Positions 1 through 9,377 of a stretch of 64,000 nucleotides of DNA are shown here, in pieces. Source of the stretch: Clostridium caldaquaticum (lineage in GTDB: Bacteria > Bacillota > Clostridia > Clostridiales > Clostridiaceae); assembly GCF_023806125.1 (NCBI RefSeq), contig NZ_JAMSKT010000013.1:30799-94798 (forward strand), in the 5' to 3' direction. How positions within the stretch are numbered: the first letter of the stretch is position 1; each line of letters starts with the position of its first letter. The translations under genes were made by a program, and so were the position numbers. The notes under the pieces were generated by a model that did not search any database, was not told where the DNA came from, and worked only from the letters and a program-made list of their open reading frames with translations.

Positions 1-1
1 T

Positions 2-544
2 AAGACACACAGTAATAAATTAAGAATTGGTTATATAGGGTCTGTTAGATATTTGGAGGAACTTAAGGTACTGATAGATGTTTCGCAAAAATTTAAGGAT
101 AAAGTTGAGATAATTATATCTGGTAGAGGAGTTGCACTGGATGAATTGATAAGCTATAGTTCTAATTATAAGAATGTAGAAATTACAGGAGCTTTTTCAA
201 TGGATCAGTTAGAAGAGTTGTATAAAAATATAGATATAACATATGCTTTTTATCCTGGAGATGTATCTTCAATATCTATGCCTAATAAATTTTATGAAAG
301 TATAATTACTGAAACCCCTATAATTGCTAATAAGGAAACAGAATTTGGTAAAGAAGTGATAAAAAATAATATAGGCTATAGTATTGATGAAACTTCATTG
401 AGTAAAGAGTTAGAAAAAATTATTTCGGAATTAGTTGAAAATAAAACTAAGAGAGAGTTTATTGTAAATAATATGAGAAGAATTAAAGGAGATTATGTTT
501 GGGAAGCAAACGATAAGAAGTTAGAAGCTATATATGCAAACTAG
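2..544 (+). CDS. glycosyltransferase family 4-like, C-terminal part (5' truncated)
   Basis: The frame is open from the left edge of the window, so the gene begins outside it; an internal TTG at 53 is not the true start. The visible 180 residues are the C-terminal Rossmann half of a GT-B glycosyltransferase: a strand-glycine turn (IGYIGSV) near the edge, then a region ending IISGRGV, a DITYAFYPGD segment and a P-N-K-F-Y-E-S motif that resembles the nucleotide-sugar binding region of GT4 enzymes. It presumably adds a sugar to a lipid-linked polysaccharide intermediate on the cytoplasmic face of the membrane. It lies upstream of other polysaccharide genes on the same strand. Donor and acceptor cannot be told. 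Confidence 0.75.
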   Translation, partial: KTHSNKLRIGYIGSVRYLEELKVLIDVSQKFKDKVEIIISGRGVALDELISYSSNYKNVEITGAFSMDQLEELYKNIDITYAFYPGDVSSISMPNKFYESIITETPIIANKETEFGKEVIKNNIGYSIDETSLSKELEKIISELVENKTKREFIVNNMRRIKGDYVWEANDKKLEAIYAN

Positions 545-608
545 TATATATGGTTAATAAAATGTGTGAGTAAAAATGGTTATTTTACAAAGAGTGGGTG
601 CTTGATAG

Positions 609-1613
609 ATGAGAAGTCAAAATAATGTAAGTGTAATAATCCCAATTTATAATGAAGAAAAATATATATATAATACACTTAATCGTATCATAAACCAAAC
701 ATGGCAGGGAGATATAGAAATAGTAATAGTGGATGGTAATTCATCTGATATGACATTACAAATAATTCATAAGGTAAGTACAAATTTACCTGAAAATCGT
801 AAAATTATTGTTTTAAATAATCCAAAGAGATGCATACCTACTTCATTGAATATGGCATGTGAAAATGTAAGTAATGATATAATTATCAGAGTAGATGGAC
901 ATACATTTATTCCTTTAAATTATATAGATGAGTGTATGTCTGCCTTGACTAAAATTAAATTTAATGGAATAGTCGGTGGAAGATGTATTATAAATCAAGG
1001 TGATGATACAAAGATTGCTAAAGGAATTTCTATAGCTGTAGGTAATCCAATAGGAGTTGGGAATGCTTTATATAGAACCTTTAAAGGAGAATTAGAAGAA
1101 CTATTGGATGTGGATACAGTACCTTTTGGAGCTTTTACAAAAGAATTATGGGAAAAAGTTGGGGGATATGATGAGGAATTGCTTTATGATGAAGATTATG
1201 ATTTTAACTATAGAGCCAGAAGATTAGGATATAGAGTTGTAATGAATCCTAAAATAGTGCTTAACTATTTTTCGAGGAAAGACTTTAAAACATTATGGCT
1301 CCAATACTATAGATATGGATATTGGGCAAATCGTTTTTGTCTAAAGCATAAAATTGTGCCATCTTTCCGTAGACTTGTACCAACATTTTTTGTTTTAGCT
1401 TTGCTTACTTTGCCTTTTATAAGTAATTTGTTATTTTATTTAATGATTTCAATGTATTTAGTAATGATTTTTATAACGGCTTTTCGTGAAGGGGTTATAA
1501 AGAGAAAGGACTTTATTTTATTTGTAGCGATGATACCTGCATTTCCAACCCTTCACTTATCATATGGATTTGGAAGTATATTAAGTATTATTGCAAAATT
1601 GTTAAAATTTTAA
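609..1613 (+). CDS. glycosyltransferase family 2, membrane-associated
   Basis: The 334-residue protein opens with the GT-A signature VSVIIPIYNEEKYI and an IVIVDGNSSD block that binds the nucleotide sugar, followed by a DGHT metal-binding (DxD-like) motif near residue 97 and a DEDYDFNYRARRLGY acceptor-site block near 195. The last 80 residues form two or three hydrophobic segments. This layout matches ExoA-like enzymes that extend lipid-linked exopolysaccharide units. It follows the truncated glycosyltransferase by 64 bases and is closed by a clear terminator, so it ends that transcription unit. The ribosome binding site is weak (GGGTG). The sugar transferred is unknown. Confidence 0.85.
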   Translation: MRSQNNVSVIIPIYNEEKYIYNTLNRIINQTWQGDIEIVIVDGNSSDMTLQIIHKVSTNLPENRKIIVLNNPKRCIPTSLNMACENVSNDIIIRVDGHTFIPLNYIDECMSALTKIKFNGIVGGRCIINQGDDTKIAKGISIAVGNPIGVGNALYRTFKGELEELLDVDTVPFGAFTKELWEKVGGYDEELLYDEDYDFNYRARRLGYRVVMNPKIVLNYFSRKDFKTLWLQYYRYGYWANRFCLKHKIVPSFRRLVPTFFVLALLTLPFISNLLFYLMISMYLVMIFITAFREGVIKRKDFILFVAMIPAFPTLHLSYGFGSILSIIAKLLKF

Positions 1614-1641
1614 TATTTACTTATTCAATAAATATTTATAA

Positions 1642-1682
1642 CTGTAGCAAATATGTATTAATTCATTTGCTACAGGTTTTTT
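1642..1682 (+). terminator. intrinsic terminator after the GT2 gene
   Basis: An 11-bp perfect stem, CTGTAGCAAAT (1642-1652) with ATTTGCTACAG (1665-1675), a 12-base loop and a run of six T (1677-1682). It separates the two glycosyltransferase genes from the next polysaccharide gene. Confidence 0.9.
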
Positions 1683-1696
1683 ATGGGATTTAATAT

Positions 1697-1726
1697 TTGT
1701 AATAATTTAATTTTATGTGATATAAT
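1697..1726 (+). promoter_or_regulatory. SigA-type promoter for the polymerase-like gene
   Basis: TTGTAA (1697-1702), 18-base spacer, TATAAT (1721-1726). It lies 15 bases past the preceding terminator and 38 bases before the ATG at 1765, so the downstream polysaccharide genes can be expressed as a separate unit. Confidence 0.55.
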
Positions 1727-1764
1727 ACTTTTATGTGTTTTATCATAGATTGAGGAGGATATTT

Positions 1765-3165
1765 ATGATATGTAATAGATTTAAATCCTTTTTAGATTTT
1801 AGAAAAGTATGGGATCAATCTATTTATTATATTGTTTTTTTTATAATATTATGTCTAGGGTTTATTACTGCTAATAAGTATTATCAATTTTATAATTTTT
1901 ATTATGTTGAAGGCATTGGATTAAGAATAGTGCAAATGATGCCATTATTTTTTATTGTTTTAATTGCATACATAAAATTAATACCGAATAATCTTGATGA
2001 GTTTCCAACTCTTTATTGGTATTTTTTTATTTTTATGACCATTATACCAATGATTGTAGTTTATATATTTAATGGTATTGGTGAAAGTAAAAATATTATA
2101 ATGTTTATATATCTGGTGTCTTTTTTATGTATGGTCGGAGCTTTGCTTTTGAAAATAGATATATTAAAAATTAGGAATACTAATATTAATAAACATATAT
2201 TTTGGTTTGGAATAATTATAATACTCATTGCAGGTTATAGTTATATTATTTATAAGTTAGGTATACCTAAAAACATACTTAAATCTTTTACCGATGTATA
2301 TGAAATTAGATTAAATTATAGAAAAAACTCAAACAGAATAGTAGATTATTTTGTTCAGTGGTTAGGCAACGCTGTCAATCCTTTTATTTTTGCATATGCT
2401 TTAAGGAAAAAGGAGTATAAAAAATCTTTTACTTTGTTTATACTTCAATTAGTATTATATATATATACTTCATATAAAAGCTTATTTTTAGTATTTTTTT
2501 TGGCGCCACTGTTTGGAGCGGTAATAAGTATAGGGCTTTCAAAAAAATTTGTAAGTATAATGTTTATTTTAGGGGCAGCAGTTGGTACTATTGCTGGATT
2601 TTTGGATTTTTTAATGATTTATCTTCTTAGTGTGTTAAGAATATTTTTGTGGCCGGCTTTAATTGCGTTTGAATATTATGACTTTTTCTATATGTATCCA
2701 AAGCCACGTCTATCTTATAGTTCATTTGTACCATTTATACCAGATGTATATAACATTGAGCCTCCCTTTTTAATATCTAAGCTTTATTACAATAAACCTC
2801 TTATGAGGGCTAACACAACTTGGTATGCTGATGCATATGCAAACTTTGGATTTATTGGAGTGATTGTTTTTGCAGTCATTTTATATTTAATACTAATTGT
2901 AATAAAGGCTATTCAAAACAAAGATAAATACTTAGTTTCAAGCTGCTTATTTGGTGGAATTATTACGTTGTTTAATGGACCTTTATTAACTACTATTATT
3001 ACTGGAGGATTAGCAGTAGGAATTTTTTTAGCATATTTTATACCTAATGAAATATGTACAAGTAATCAAGGTCTTATAAGCTTAAATTTAAAACTGGGAT
3101 TTATGTTAAATAATTTTAAAATTAAAATTATAAATATAATGAAAAAATTTTTAAATCGTAATTAG
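1765..3165 (+). CDS. polysaccharide polymerase-like integral membrane protein (Wzy/O-antigen polymerase type)
   Basis: The protein has 466 residues. The ATG at 1765 was chosen because GAGGAGG sits 7 bases upstream; a GTG at 1735 in frame has no such site. It is very hydrophobic, with about ten to twelve predicted membrane segments and a large loop in the second half (around residues 305-355) rich in Tyr and Pro, the arrangement seen in Wzy-type polymerases. Such proteins join lipid-linked repeat units on the outer face of the membrane. Sequence motifs are weak in this family, so the call rests on topology and on its place between glycosyltransferases and a flippase. Other polytopic proteins are possible. 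Confidence 0.6.
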   Translation: MICNRFKSFLDFRKVWDQSIYYIVFFIILCLGFITANKYYQFYNFYYVEGIGLRIVQMMPLFFIVLIAYIKLIPNNLDEFPTLYWYFFIFMTIIPMIVVYIFNGIGESKNIIMFIYLVSFLCMVGALLLKIDILKIRNTNINKHIFWFGIIIILIAGYSYIIYKLGIPKNILKSFTDVYEIRLNYRKNSNRIVDYFVQWLGNAVNPFIFAYALRKKEYKKSFTLFILQLVLYIYTSYKSLFLVFFLAPLFGAVISIGLSKKFVSIMFILGAAVGTIAGFLDFLMIYLLSVLRIFLWPALIAFEYYDFFYMYPKPRLSYSSFVPFIPDVYNIEPPFLISKLYYNKPLMRANTTWYADAYANFGFIGVIVFAVILYLILIVIKAIQNKDKYLVSSCLFGGIITLFNGPLLTTIITGGLAVGIFLAYFIPNEICTSNQGLISLNLKLGFMLNNFKIKIINIMKKFLNRN

Positions 3166-3268
3166 ATAATAAATAGTAAAATAGTACAACTCAACATAAT
3201 AAATTTTACCTTTATTAATTTGGTACTAAAATTTGAGTTGTTGTGCGGTTAAAGTTTTGGAGGAAAAT

Positions 3269-4825
3269 ATGACAAAGTCTAAACTTAGTAAAATAGCAGG
3301 AATACTCATGATAATTACTATAATAAGTAAATTAATTGGATTTGTCAGAGATGCATTAATAGCTAGTTCATTTGGAGCTTCTTATCAAACAGATGCTTAT
3401 ACTATGTCATTAACAATACCTTATATGTTTTTTGAGTTATTTGGTTTGACTATTACAACTACTTTTATACCTATTCTTAGTGAAAGTTATATAAAAAAAG
3501 GTAAAAAAGAGATGTTTAATTTAGCTAATTCCATATTAAATATATTAATTATTATTACTATATTTGCATCCATACTTGGGTGGCTTTTTGCTCCAATAAT
3601 TGTAAAAATGTTAGCACCTAAATTTAATGAGGTTACATATAATTTAACAGTTCAACTTACTAAGCTAAGTATAATTAATATATTGTTTTTAAGCTTAAAT
3701 AGTGGACTAACAGCTGTAGTGCAGGCTTTAGATGAATTCGTATCGCCAGCAATTGTAGGAATTGTTATGAATATACCTATAATATTTTATATAATTTTTG
3801 GTAAATCTCATAATATTGTAGAATTGACAATTGTTACAATCTTAGGTAATGCTATTCAAATATTAGTATACTTGCCATGGCTTATTAGGAACAGATATAA
3901 ATATAAATTTTATATAAACTTACACGATTCACGAATAAAAAAAATGCTTTATTTAATATCTCCAATACTGATAGGTATAGGAGTAGAAAAAATTAATTCT
4001 ATTGTAAATAGAATAATGGCATCAGGACTGGCTCAAGGTAGTATTACGGCGTTAGATTATGCTAATAAAGTAAATTATATGGTTTATTTTACATTTGCAC
4101 AGGCTATTATTACTGTTATTTATCCTTCGCTTTCTAGAGAAGGAGCTTCTGAAAATTTGAATCAGTTTAAGCAGTATTTAATAAAAGCATTTAATAGCAT
4201 AAATTTATTAATGATTCCTTGCTCTGTTGGTATGCTTGTTTTAAGGATACCTATTATTAATATATTATTTAAACATGGTTCTTTTGATGATAGAGCAGTA
4301 AATATGACATCTACTGCACTATTATACTTAGTTATAGGAATGATTTTTTATTCAATTAGAGATGTAGGCAATAGAGCTTTTTACGCTCTTCAGGATACTA
4401 GAACTCCAATGATAAATGGTATTTTTGGAGTAATAATAAATATAATTTTAAACATTACTTTAGTTAATATTATGGGAATAGGGGGACTTACTTTATCTAC
4501 CTCTATATCAGCAATAGTTACATCGATATTACTTATTTATCGTTTAAGAAAAAAAATTGGTAGTATTAATTTATCTGGTACTTTAAAAAGTCTTGGTAAA
4601 ATACTACTTGCTTCAATTGTTATGGGAACAGTGATAAATATTTTAAGAATTTATATTTCAAATAATATAACAGGATTAAAAGCTGATTTATTTATAGTTG
4701 CATTATCAATATTTTTAGGGATATTTGTTTATGGAATTATTCTCTTAATTTTAAGAGAACAGGAGTTTATATTATACTTTAAAAATATTAAAAGCAAAAT
4801 ATTGTTAATAAAAGAGAAACAATAA
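3269..4825 (+). CDS. murJ: MOP-superfamily lipid flippase, MurJ/MviN type
   Basis: The protein has 518 residues and about fourteen membrane helices. The start at 3269 follows GGAGG by 4 bases; in-frame codons from 3233 have no site. The N-terminal pattern (SKLIGFVRDALIASSFGAS, then QTDAYTMSL) is the MurJ/MviN signature, and a central EKINSIVNRIMASGL block also fits. MurJ proteins move undecaprenyl-linked precursors such as lipid II across the membrane. In this setting it may instead flip the repeat unit of the surface polysaccharide, since two more MOP proteins (52116 and 53747) are present. It lies between the polymerase-like gene and the lipoprotein gene. Confidence 0.85.
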   Translation: MTKSKLSKIAGILMIITIISKLIGFVRDALIASSFGASYQTDAYTMSLTIPYMFFELFGLTITTTFIPILSESYIKKGKKEMFNLANSILNILIIITIFASILGWLFAPIIVKMLAPKFNEVTYNLTVQLTKLSIINILFLSLNSGLTAVVQALDEFVSPAIVGIVMNIPIIFYIIFGKSHNIVELTIVTILGNAIQILVYLPWLIRNRYKYKFYINLHDSRIKKMLYLISPILIGIGVEKINSIVNRIMASGLAQGSITALDYANKVNYMVYFTFAQAIITVIYPSLSREGASENLNQFKQYLIKAFNSINLLMIPCSVGMLVLRIPIINILFKHGSFDDRAVNMTSTALLYLVIGMIFYSIRDVGNRAFYALQDTRTPMINGIFGVIINIILNITLVNIMGIGGLTLSTSISAIVTSILLIYRLRKKIGSINLSGTLKSLGKILLASIVMGTVINILRIYISNNITGLKADLFIVALSIFLGIFVYGIILLILREQEFILYFKNIKSKILLIKEKQ

Positions 4826-4880
4826 TATAAGACTATAATAAAATATATTTTGTTATAAGAAAGAGAAGTGGATTTACAAT

Positions 4881-6086
4881 ATGGAAAAATTTAAAAAAGT
4901 TTTAGTTTTAGCAATAGTTTTTGTTTTTTTGTTATCAAGTTGTAAATTTTCAAATAATAAAAAAGAAATTATTATTTGGTCACATTTGAGCGATACTGAA
5001 ACACGCAACCTTGAAAAATCTGTAAAACAGTGGACTAAATTCACGGGAATTAACGTCAGGGTATATAGTGATAAAGGAGATGTATATACTTATCTTCAGG
5101 CTGTTAAGGCTAATAAAGAACCAGATATTGTGTTTGGAGTAAAGCAGGAAAATTTAGGAACTCTTTATAAAGAAAATTTAGTTGACGAAGCTCCAAGTGA
5201 TATTATTAAAGAGGAAAACTATGCAAAGGCAGCTCTAAATTCAGTTACATTTGATAAAAAGACTTTTGGAGTACCTATTTCTATGACCACTTATGCTTTA
5301 TATTTTAATAAGGATAAAGTTAAAACTCCACCGACTACATTGGATGAACTTTTAGAATCAGCAAAAAAAGTAGGATTTCAATATGATATTAACAATATTT
5401 ACTATAGCTATTCATTTTTAGATGCATTTGGGGCAGAGATTTTTGATGATTTAGAAAATAAATCAGCAGTTGATAATTTAAATTTAGCTAATGAAGGAGC
5501 AATTAAGGGAATTAAATTATTAAGGGATATGATTCAAAGGTATAAATTTATGCCAAATGATACAAAGTTTAATATTAATGACGCTAAAGATAGTTTTAAA
5601 AATGGTGATGTTGGATTATACATAGGAGAAATGTGGGATATAGAGGGGTTTAAAAAGGCAAAATTAAATTTTGGTGTTGTTCCTTTGCCTAAAATCAATA
5701 ATAAAGAAACTAAGTCAATAGTAATTACTCAAGTTGCTTTTGTAAGTTCTTTATCAAAATATAAAGAGGAATCATGGAATTTAATTAAATATTTAGTTTC
5801 TAACAATTTACTAATAATGGATAAAAAAGAAAATAAATTACCAGTTATGTTAGATGAGTTAAATAAGGAATCAATTATTAATGATCCAATTTTCGGCGGT
5901 TTTTCAAAGCAAGCTCAAAATAGCAGTTTAACTATTAATAGACAAGACATGCATGGATTATTAAAAGCTAGTGAGTATTTGCATTTGGTTACAAATGAAA
6001 GTGTAGATCCTGAATTATTTGGCAATCTGATAACTAATGCAATTAAGTTAGAAATAATAAAACAAGATCATACAAAAATAGAGTAG
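4881..6086 (+). CDS. extracellular solute-binding lipoprotein (family 1, sugar type)
   Basis: The 401-residue protein has a lipoprotein signal peptide: basic start, hydrophobic run, lipobox LLSSC with Cys at residue 21. The mature part reads like an ABC-type sugar-binding protein (EIIIWSHLSDTETRNLEKS at the start, PDIVFGVKQ, a GVPISMTTYALYFNK hinge, FKNGDVGLYIGEMWD). Such proteins capture oligosaccharides or other solutes outside the cell and hand them to a permease. No permease or ATPase gene adjoins it. It lies instead inside a polysaccharide-synthesis run, which is unusual. It could sense or bind the cell's own glycan, but that is inference. Confidence 0.8.
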   Translation: MEKFKKVLVLAIVFVFLLSSCKFSNNKKEIIIWSHLSDTETRNLEKSVKQWTKFTGINVRVYSDKGDVYTYLQAVKANKEPDIVFGVKQENLGTLYKENLVDEAPSDIIKEENYAKAALNSVTFDKKTFGVPISMTTYALYFNKDKVKTPPTTLDELLESAKKVGFQYDINNIYYSYSFLDAFGAEIFDDLENKSAVDNLNLANEGAIKGIKLLRDMIQRYKFMPNDTKFNINDAKDSFKNGDVGLYIGEMWDIEGFKKAKLNFGVVPLPKINNKETKSIVITQVAFVSSLSKYKEESWNLIKYLVSNNLLIMDKKENKLPVMLDELNKESIINDPIFGGFSKQAQNSSLTINRQDMHGLLKASEYLHLVTNESVDPELFGNLITNAIKLEIIKQDHTKIE

Positions 6087-6118
6087 TATTTTTAAAGTTT
6101 GCATTGGAGGAATAAAAA

Positions 6119-6859
6119 ATGAATTACGTTTCTAGTAAAAGTAATATAGGAATAAACGTAACTATTGGACATTTTTCAGTAATTGAAGATGAGGTGGTTA
6201 TAGGAGATAATTGTATTATAGGAAATAATGTAGTAATACACAAGGGTACAAAAATAGGATGCAATGTACGAATTGATGATAATACTGTAATTGGAAAACA
6301 GCCAATGAGAGCCGTAAACAGTATTTTTAAAGATGAAAAAGATTTTCTACCTGCAAATATAAAAGATAAATGTTTAATAGGAGCTGGTGTTATAATTTAT
6401 TGTGGATGTGAAGTTGGAGATAGTACTTTAGTTGCTGATTTGGCTACTATAAGAGAAAATGTTATTATTGGAGAAAAGACAATCATAGGGAGAGGTGTAG
6501 CTATTGAGAATTTCTGTAAGATTGGTTCTAATTGCAAGCTAGAAACAAATGCATATTTAACTGCTTATTCAGAGGTTGAAGATTATGTTTTTATAGCTCC
6601 TGGAGTAGTAACTTCAAACGATAATTTCGCAGCAAGGTCAAAAGAGAGATATAAACATTTTAAAGGTGTAACAGTTAAAAAGGGTGGAAGAATTGGAGCT
6701 CAAGCAACTATTTTGCCAGGAAAGGTTATAAATGAAGATGGTTTTATAGCAGCAGGAAGTGTTGTTACTAAAGATGTTGAAAAAGAAGTAATTGTTGCTG
6801 GAAATCCAGCGAAGGTAATAAAGAGAGTACCTGAAGATCAGTTATTAATTAATCAGTGA
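6119..6859 (+). CDS. left-handed beta-helix acyltransferase (hexapeptide repeats)
   Basis: The 246-residue protein consists mainly of [LIV]-G-x4 hexapeptide repeats (for example VVIGDNCIIGNNVVIHKGTKIG near residues 28-50, and again at 85-130 and 185-225), which fold as a trimeric left-handed beta-helix. The ending AAGSVVTKDVEKEVIVAGNPAKVIKR in short form (AGSVVTKDV, VAGNPAKVI) is typical of WbbJ/WlbB-like sugar N- or O-acetyltransferases that use acetyl-CoA. GGAGG lies 8 bases before the ATG. It precedes wecB by 14 bases and probably acetylates a nucleotide-linked amino sugar for the polysaccharide. Confidence 0.85.
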   Translation: MNYVSSKSNIGINVTIGHFSVIEDEVVIGDNCIIGNNVVIHKGTKIGCNVRIDDNTVIGKQPMRAVNSIFKDEKDFLPANIKDKCLIGAGVIIYCGCEVGDSTLVADLATIRENVIIGEKTIIGRGVAIENFCKIGSNCKLETNAYLTAYSEVEDYVFIAPGVVTSNDNFAARSKERYKHFKGVTVKKGGRIGAQATILPGKVINEDGFIAAGSVVTKDVEKEVIVAGNPAKVIKRVPEDQLLINQ

Positions 6860-6873
6860 GAGGAGAAATTAAT

Positions 6874-7926
6874 ATGAAGATATTAACTGTTATTGGAGCT
6901 AGGCCCCAATTTATAAAAGCTGCAGCAGTTTCTAATGTTATAAGAAAAAAACATAATGAAATCCTTGTGCACACAGGGCAGCATTATGATGAAAATATGT
7001 CAAAAGTATTCTTTGATGAGTTGGGTATTCCTAAACCTGATTATAATCTTTCTGTAGGTTCAGGTGGTCATGGCTTTCAAACTGGAAGCATGTTGATAAA
7101 ACTCGAAGAGATTTATACTTCTGAAAAGCCAGATTTAATTTTAGTATATGGGGATACAAATTCTACTTTAGCAGGTGCTCTTTGTGGAAGCAAACTGCTA
7201 ATTCCAGTAGCTCACGTAGAAGCTGGTTTAAGAAGTTTTAATAAGGCAATGCCAGAGGAACAAAATAGAATACTTACAGATCATATTTCAAAGTATTTGT
7301 TTGTGCCTACAGTTTCAGCAGAGAAGAATTTGAAACTTGAAGGAATAACTGAGGGAGTATACAATATAGGGGATGTAATGTATGATGGAATACTTCATTT
7401 TAAAAAAGTTGCAGAGAAGAAGTCCTCTATTATTGATAAACTTGAGCTATCTAAAGGAGAATATATACTTACTACTATACATAGAGCAGAAAATACTAAT
7501 AATATAAATAGACTTAAGAATATTATTGAGGCTTTAAATGAAAGTGAGGTTCATATAGTTTTACCGCTTCACCCCAGAACTAAAAAATATATTCAAGATT
7601 ATGGACTTTATTTTTCTCATAATGTTACAGTAATAGAGCCTATAGGCTATTTAGATATGATTGCATTAGAAATGCATTCTAAAAAGATAGTAACGGATAG
7701 TGGTGGTGTTCAAAAAGAGGCTTTCTTTATGCAGAAACCGTGTGTTACAATGAGAGATGAAACAGAATGGATAGAAACTGTAGAAAATGGTTGGAATATA
7801 ATTGCAGGTACAGACAAGCAGAAAATTCTAGATGGAATATTAAATTTTGTACCAACAATGGAGCAGGAGAATATATTTGGAGATGGAACTGCTGCTGAAA
7901 AAATTGTTAATATAATTAGTGAGTAA
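6874..7926 (+). CDS. wecB: UDP-N-acetylglucosamine 2-epimerase (non-hydrolysing)
   Basis: The enzyme interconverts UDP-GlcNAc and UDP-ManNAc in the cytoplasm, feeding ManNAc into surface polymers. The 350-residue protein carries the family motifs in order: GARPQF (8-13), GDTNST (93-98, catalytic Asp), HVEAGLRS (114-121, catalytic Glu), PEEQNR (127-132), IHRAEN near 206 and TDSGGVQKEA near 272. The ATG at 6874 is preceded by GAGAGGAG; an in-frame GTG at 6856, right at the end of the acyltransferase gene, is less likely. No UDP-ManNAc dehydrogenase is visible in the window. Confidence 0.93.
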   Translation: MKILTVIGARPQFIKAAAVSNVIRKKHNEILVHTGQHYDENMSKVFFDELGIPKPDYNLSVGSGGHGFQTGSMLIKLEEIYTSEKPDLILVYGDTNSTLAGALCGSKLLIPVAHVEAGLRSFNKAMPEEQNRILTDHISKYLFVPTVSAEKNLKLEGITEGVYNIGDVMYDGILHFKKVAEKKSSIIDKLELSKGEYILTTIHRAENTNNINRLKNIIEALNESEVHIVLPLHPRTKKYIQDYGLYFSHNVTVIEPIGYLDMIALEMHSKKIVTDSGGVQKEAFFMQKPCVTMRDETEWIETVENGWNIIAGTDKQKILDGILNFVPTMEQENIFGDGTAAEKIVNIISE

Positions 7927-7953
7927 GAAAAAATATTGTTACAGGAGGATTAA

Positions 7954-8610
7954 ATGCAAAGCAGTAATAGTATTTATATTAATATAAAAGATGATATTGA
8001 AACAAAAAAGATGCAGTTTATATTAAAAAGATTTATAGATATAGTATTGGCTTCAATTGGAATAATTTTGTTATTACCTATTTATGTGGCAATTATTGTT
8101 GCTATTAAGCTTGATTCAAAAGGACCAGCTATATTTAAACAAATAAGAGTAGGTAAAGATGGTAAAAACTTTACTATTTATAAATTCAGAACAATGGTAG
8201 TAAACGCTGAAAGCAAAAGAAAGTTAGAAATAAATGTTGATGATATTGAAAATTTTGTTTTTCAGAGTAAGAGTGACAATAGAATAACAAAAGTAGGTGC
8301 TTTTTTAAGAGAAAGCAGTTTAGATGAAATTCCTCAATTGTTTAATGTACTTATTGGAAATATGAGTTTAGTAGGACCTAGACCTGAAATACCAGAAGTA
8401 GTTAAGCTCTATCCACAAAATTACAGACAAAGATTGCTGGTTTTGCCAGGAATTACGGGGCTTGCTCAAATCAGTGGAAGAGGGGAAATAGAGCTTGGTA
8501 AAACAATTTATTATGATTTAACTTATATTAAAAATTTTTCTATATGGTTGGATATAAAAATTATATTTAAGACCTTTATAAATGTAGTAAAAAAAGAAGG
8601 AGCTTTTTAA
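7954..8610 (+). CDS. undecaprenyl-phosphate sugar-1-phosphate transferase (initiating enzyme)
   Basis: The 218-residue protein belongs to the bacterial sugar transferase family (WcaJ/PglC catalytic domain). It has one N-terminal membrane helix (about 29-52), the KFRTM motif near 76, a basic/acidic RITKVGAFLRESSLDEIPQL block near 110-128, LVGPRPE near 141, and LPGITGLAQISGR near 169. It moves a sugar-1-phosphate from a UDP-sugar to undecaprenyl phosphate, the first membrane step of repeat-unit assembly. AGGAGG lies 7 bases before the ATG and the gene follows wecB by 27 bases, so both probably share a transcript. It is the last polysaccharide gene of the block. Confidence 0.92.
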   Translation: MQSSNSIYINIKDDIETKKMQFILKRFIDIVLASIGIILLLPIYVAIIVAIKLDSKGPAIFKQIRVGKDGKNFTIYKFRTMVVNAESKRKLEINVDDIENFVFQSKSDNRITKVGAFLRESSLDEIPQLFNVLIGNMSLVGPRPEIPEVVKLYPQNYRQRLLVLPGITGLAQISGRGEIELGKTIYYDLTYIKNFSIWLDIKIIFKTFINVVKKEGAF

Positions 8611-8643
8611 ATTTTCTAAGTTATATGAAAGTGGTGAAAGAGT

Positions 8644-9279
8644 ATGCTTCAAAATAAATCCATTAAAACCTTTATGGAAGAATTAGCCTCAAGCTCTCCA
8701 ACTCCAGGAGGAGGTGGTGCAGCTGCTTTAACTGCGGCATTAGCAAGTGCTTTAGGATCTATGGTTTTTAATTTAACCGTTGGAAAAAAGGTTTATGATG
8801 ATTATAATGATGAACTTAAGACTGAGATTTTAAGCAGCTTAGAAACATTAAATTCATATACAGACGAATTTATAAATTTAATGGAAAAGGATGCAGAGGC
8901 ATTTGGAGAATTTATGTCAGCTTTTAAGCTGCCTAAAAATACTGAAGAAGAAAAGAATCATAGGCAGAAGAAAATAGATGAAGGTTATATAAAAGCACTT
9001 GAAGTACCTTTAAATTTAGCAGAAAAAGCTTTTGCAATATATAAAAGCATAGAGTTTTCTGCAAAATATGGAAATAAGAATGTAATTTCTGACAGTGGTG
9101 TGGCAGCACTTCTTTTACAGGCTTCTTTAGAAAGTGCAGTTTTAAATGTTAAAATAAATTTATCGGGAATAAAGGATGAAAAATACAAAAAAAATTTACA
9201 AGAACGTTGTAAATATCTTATTGAAGAGGGGATAAAACTTAGAGATAATATAATGAAAATAGTAGAATCTAAGTTATAA
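8644..9279 (+). CDS. fchA: cyclodeaminase/cyclohydrolase family, likely methenyl-tetrahydrofolate cyclohydrolase
   Basis: The 211-residue protein opens with the family signature SSPTPGGGGAAALTAALASA, the folate-binding region of FchA and of the cyclodeaminase half of formiminotransferase-cyclodeaminase. The rest is the expected all-helical bundle, with SDSGVAALLLQASLESAVLN near 150. In clostridia and acetogens FchA converts 5,10-methenyl-THF to 10-formyl-THF in one-carbon metabolism. The stand-alone length fits FchA. It lies alone between the polysaccharide genes and a shared terminator and may be read from the upstream unit, 33 bases away. The exact folate substrate cannot be told from sequence. 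Confidence 0.85.
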   Translation: MLQNKSIKTFMEELASSSPTPGGGGAAALTAALASALGSMVFNLTVGKKVYDDYNDELKTEILSSLETLNSYTDEFINLMEKDAEAFGEFMSAFKLPKNTEEEKNHRQKKIDEGYIKALEVPLNLAEKAFAIYKSIEFSAKYGNKNVISDSGVAALLLQASLESAVLNVKINLSGIKDEKYKKNLQERCKYLIEEGIKLRDNIMKIVESKL

Positions 9280-9322
9280 ATATTGTGTTTTAATAAACAC
9301 TATAAATAATATATTAATAGTA

Positions 9323-9363
9323 AAATAATATGGACATACTTAAAAACTATGTCCATATTATTT
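9323..9363. terminator. bidirectional terminator between fchA and pdaA
   Basis: A perfect 16-bp stem, AAATAATATGGACATA (9323-9338) with TATGTCCATATTATTT (9348-9363), and a 9-base loop. The A-rich left and T-rich right arms allow it to stop both convergent genes. Confidence 0.85.
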
Positions 9364-9377
9364 AAGTATATGTTAAT

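Noticed and set aside
3185..3248. Terminator between the polymerase-like gene and murJ
   Set aside because: CAACTCAA and TTGAGTTG can pair, but the loop is over 40 bases and no T-run follows.
6856..6873. GTG at 6856 as the wecB start
   Set aside because: It overlaps the end of the previous gene, and the ATG at 6874 has its own binding site and gives the conserved N-terminal strand directly.
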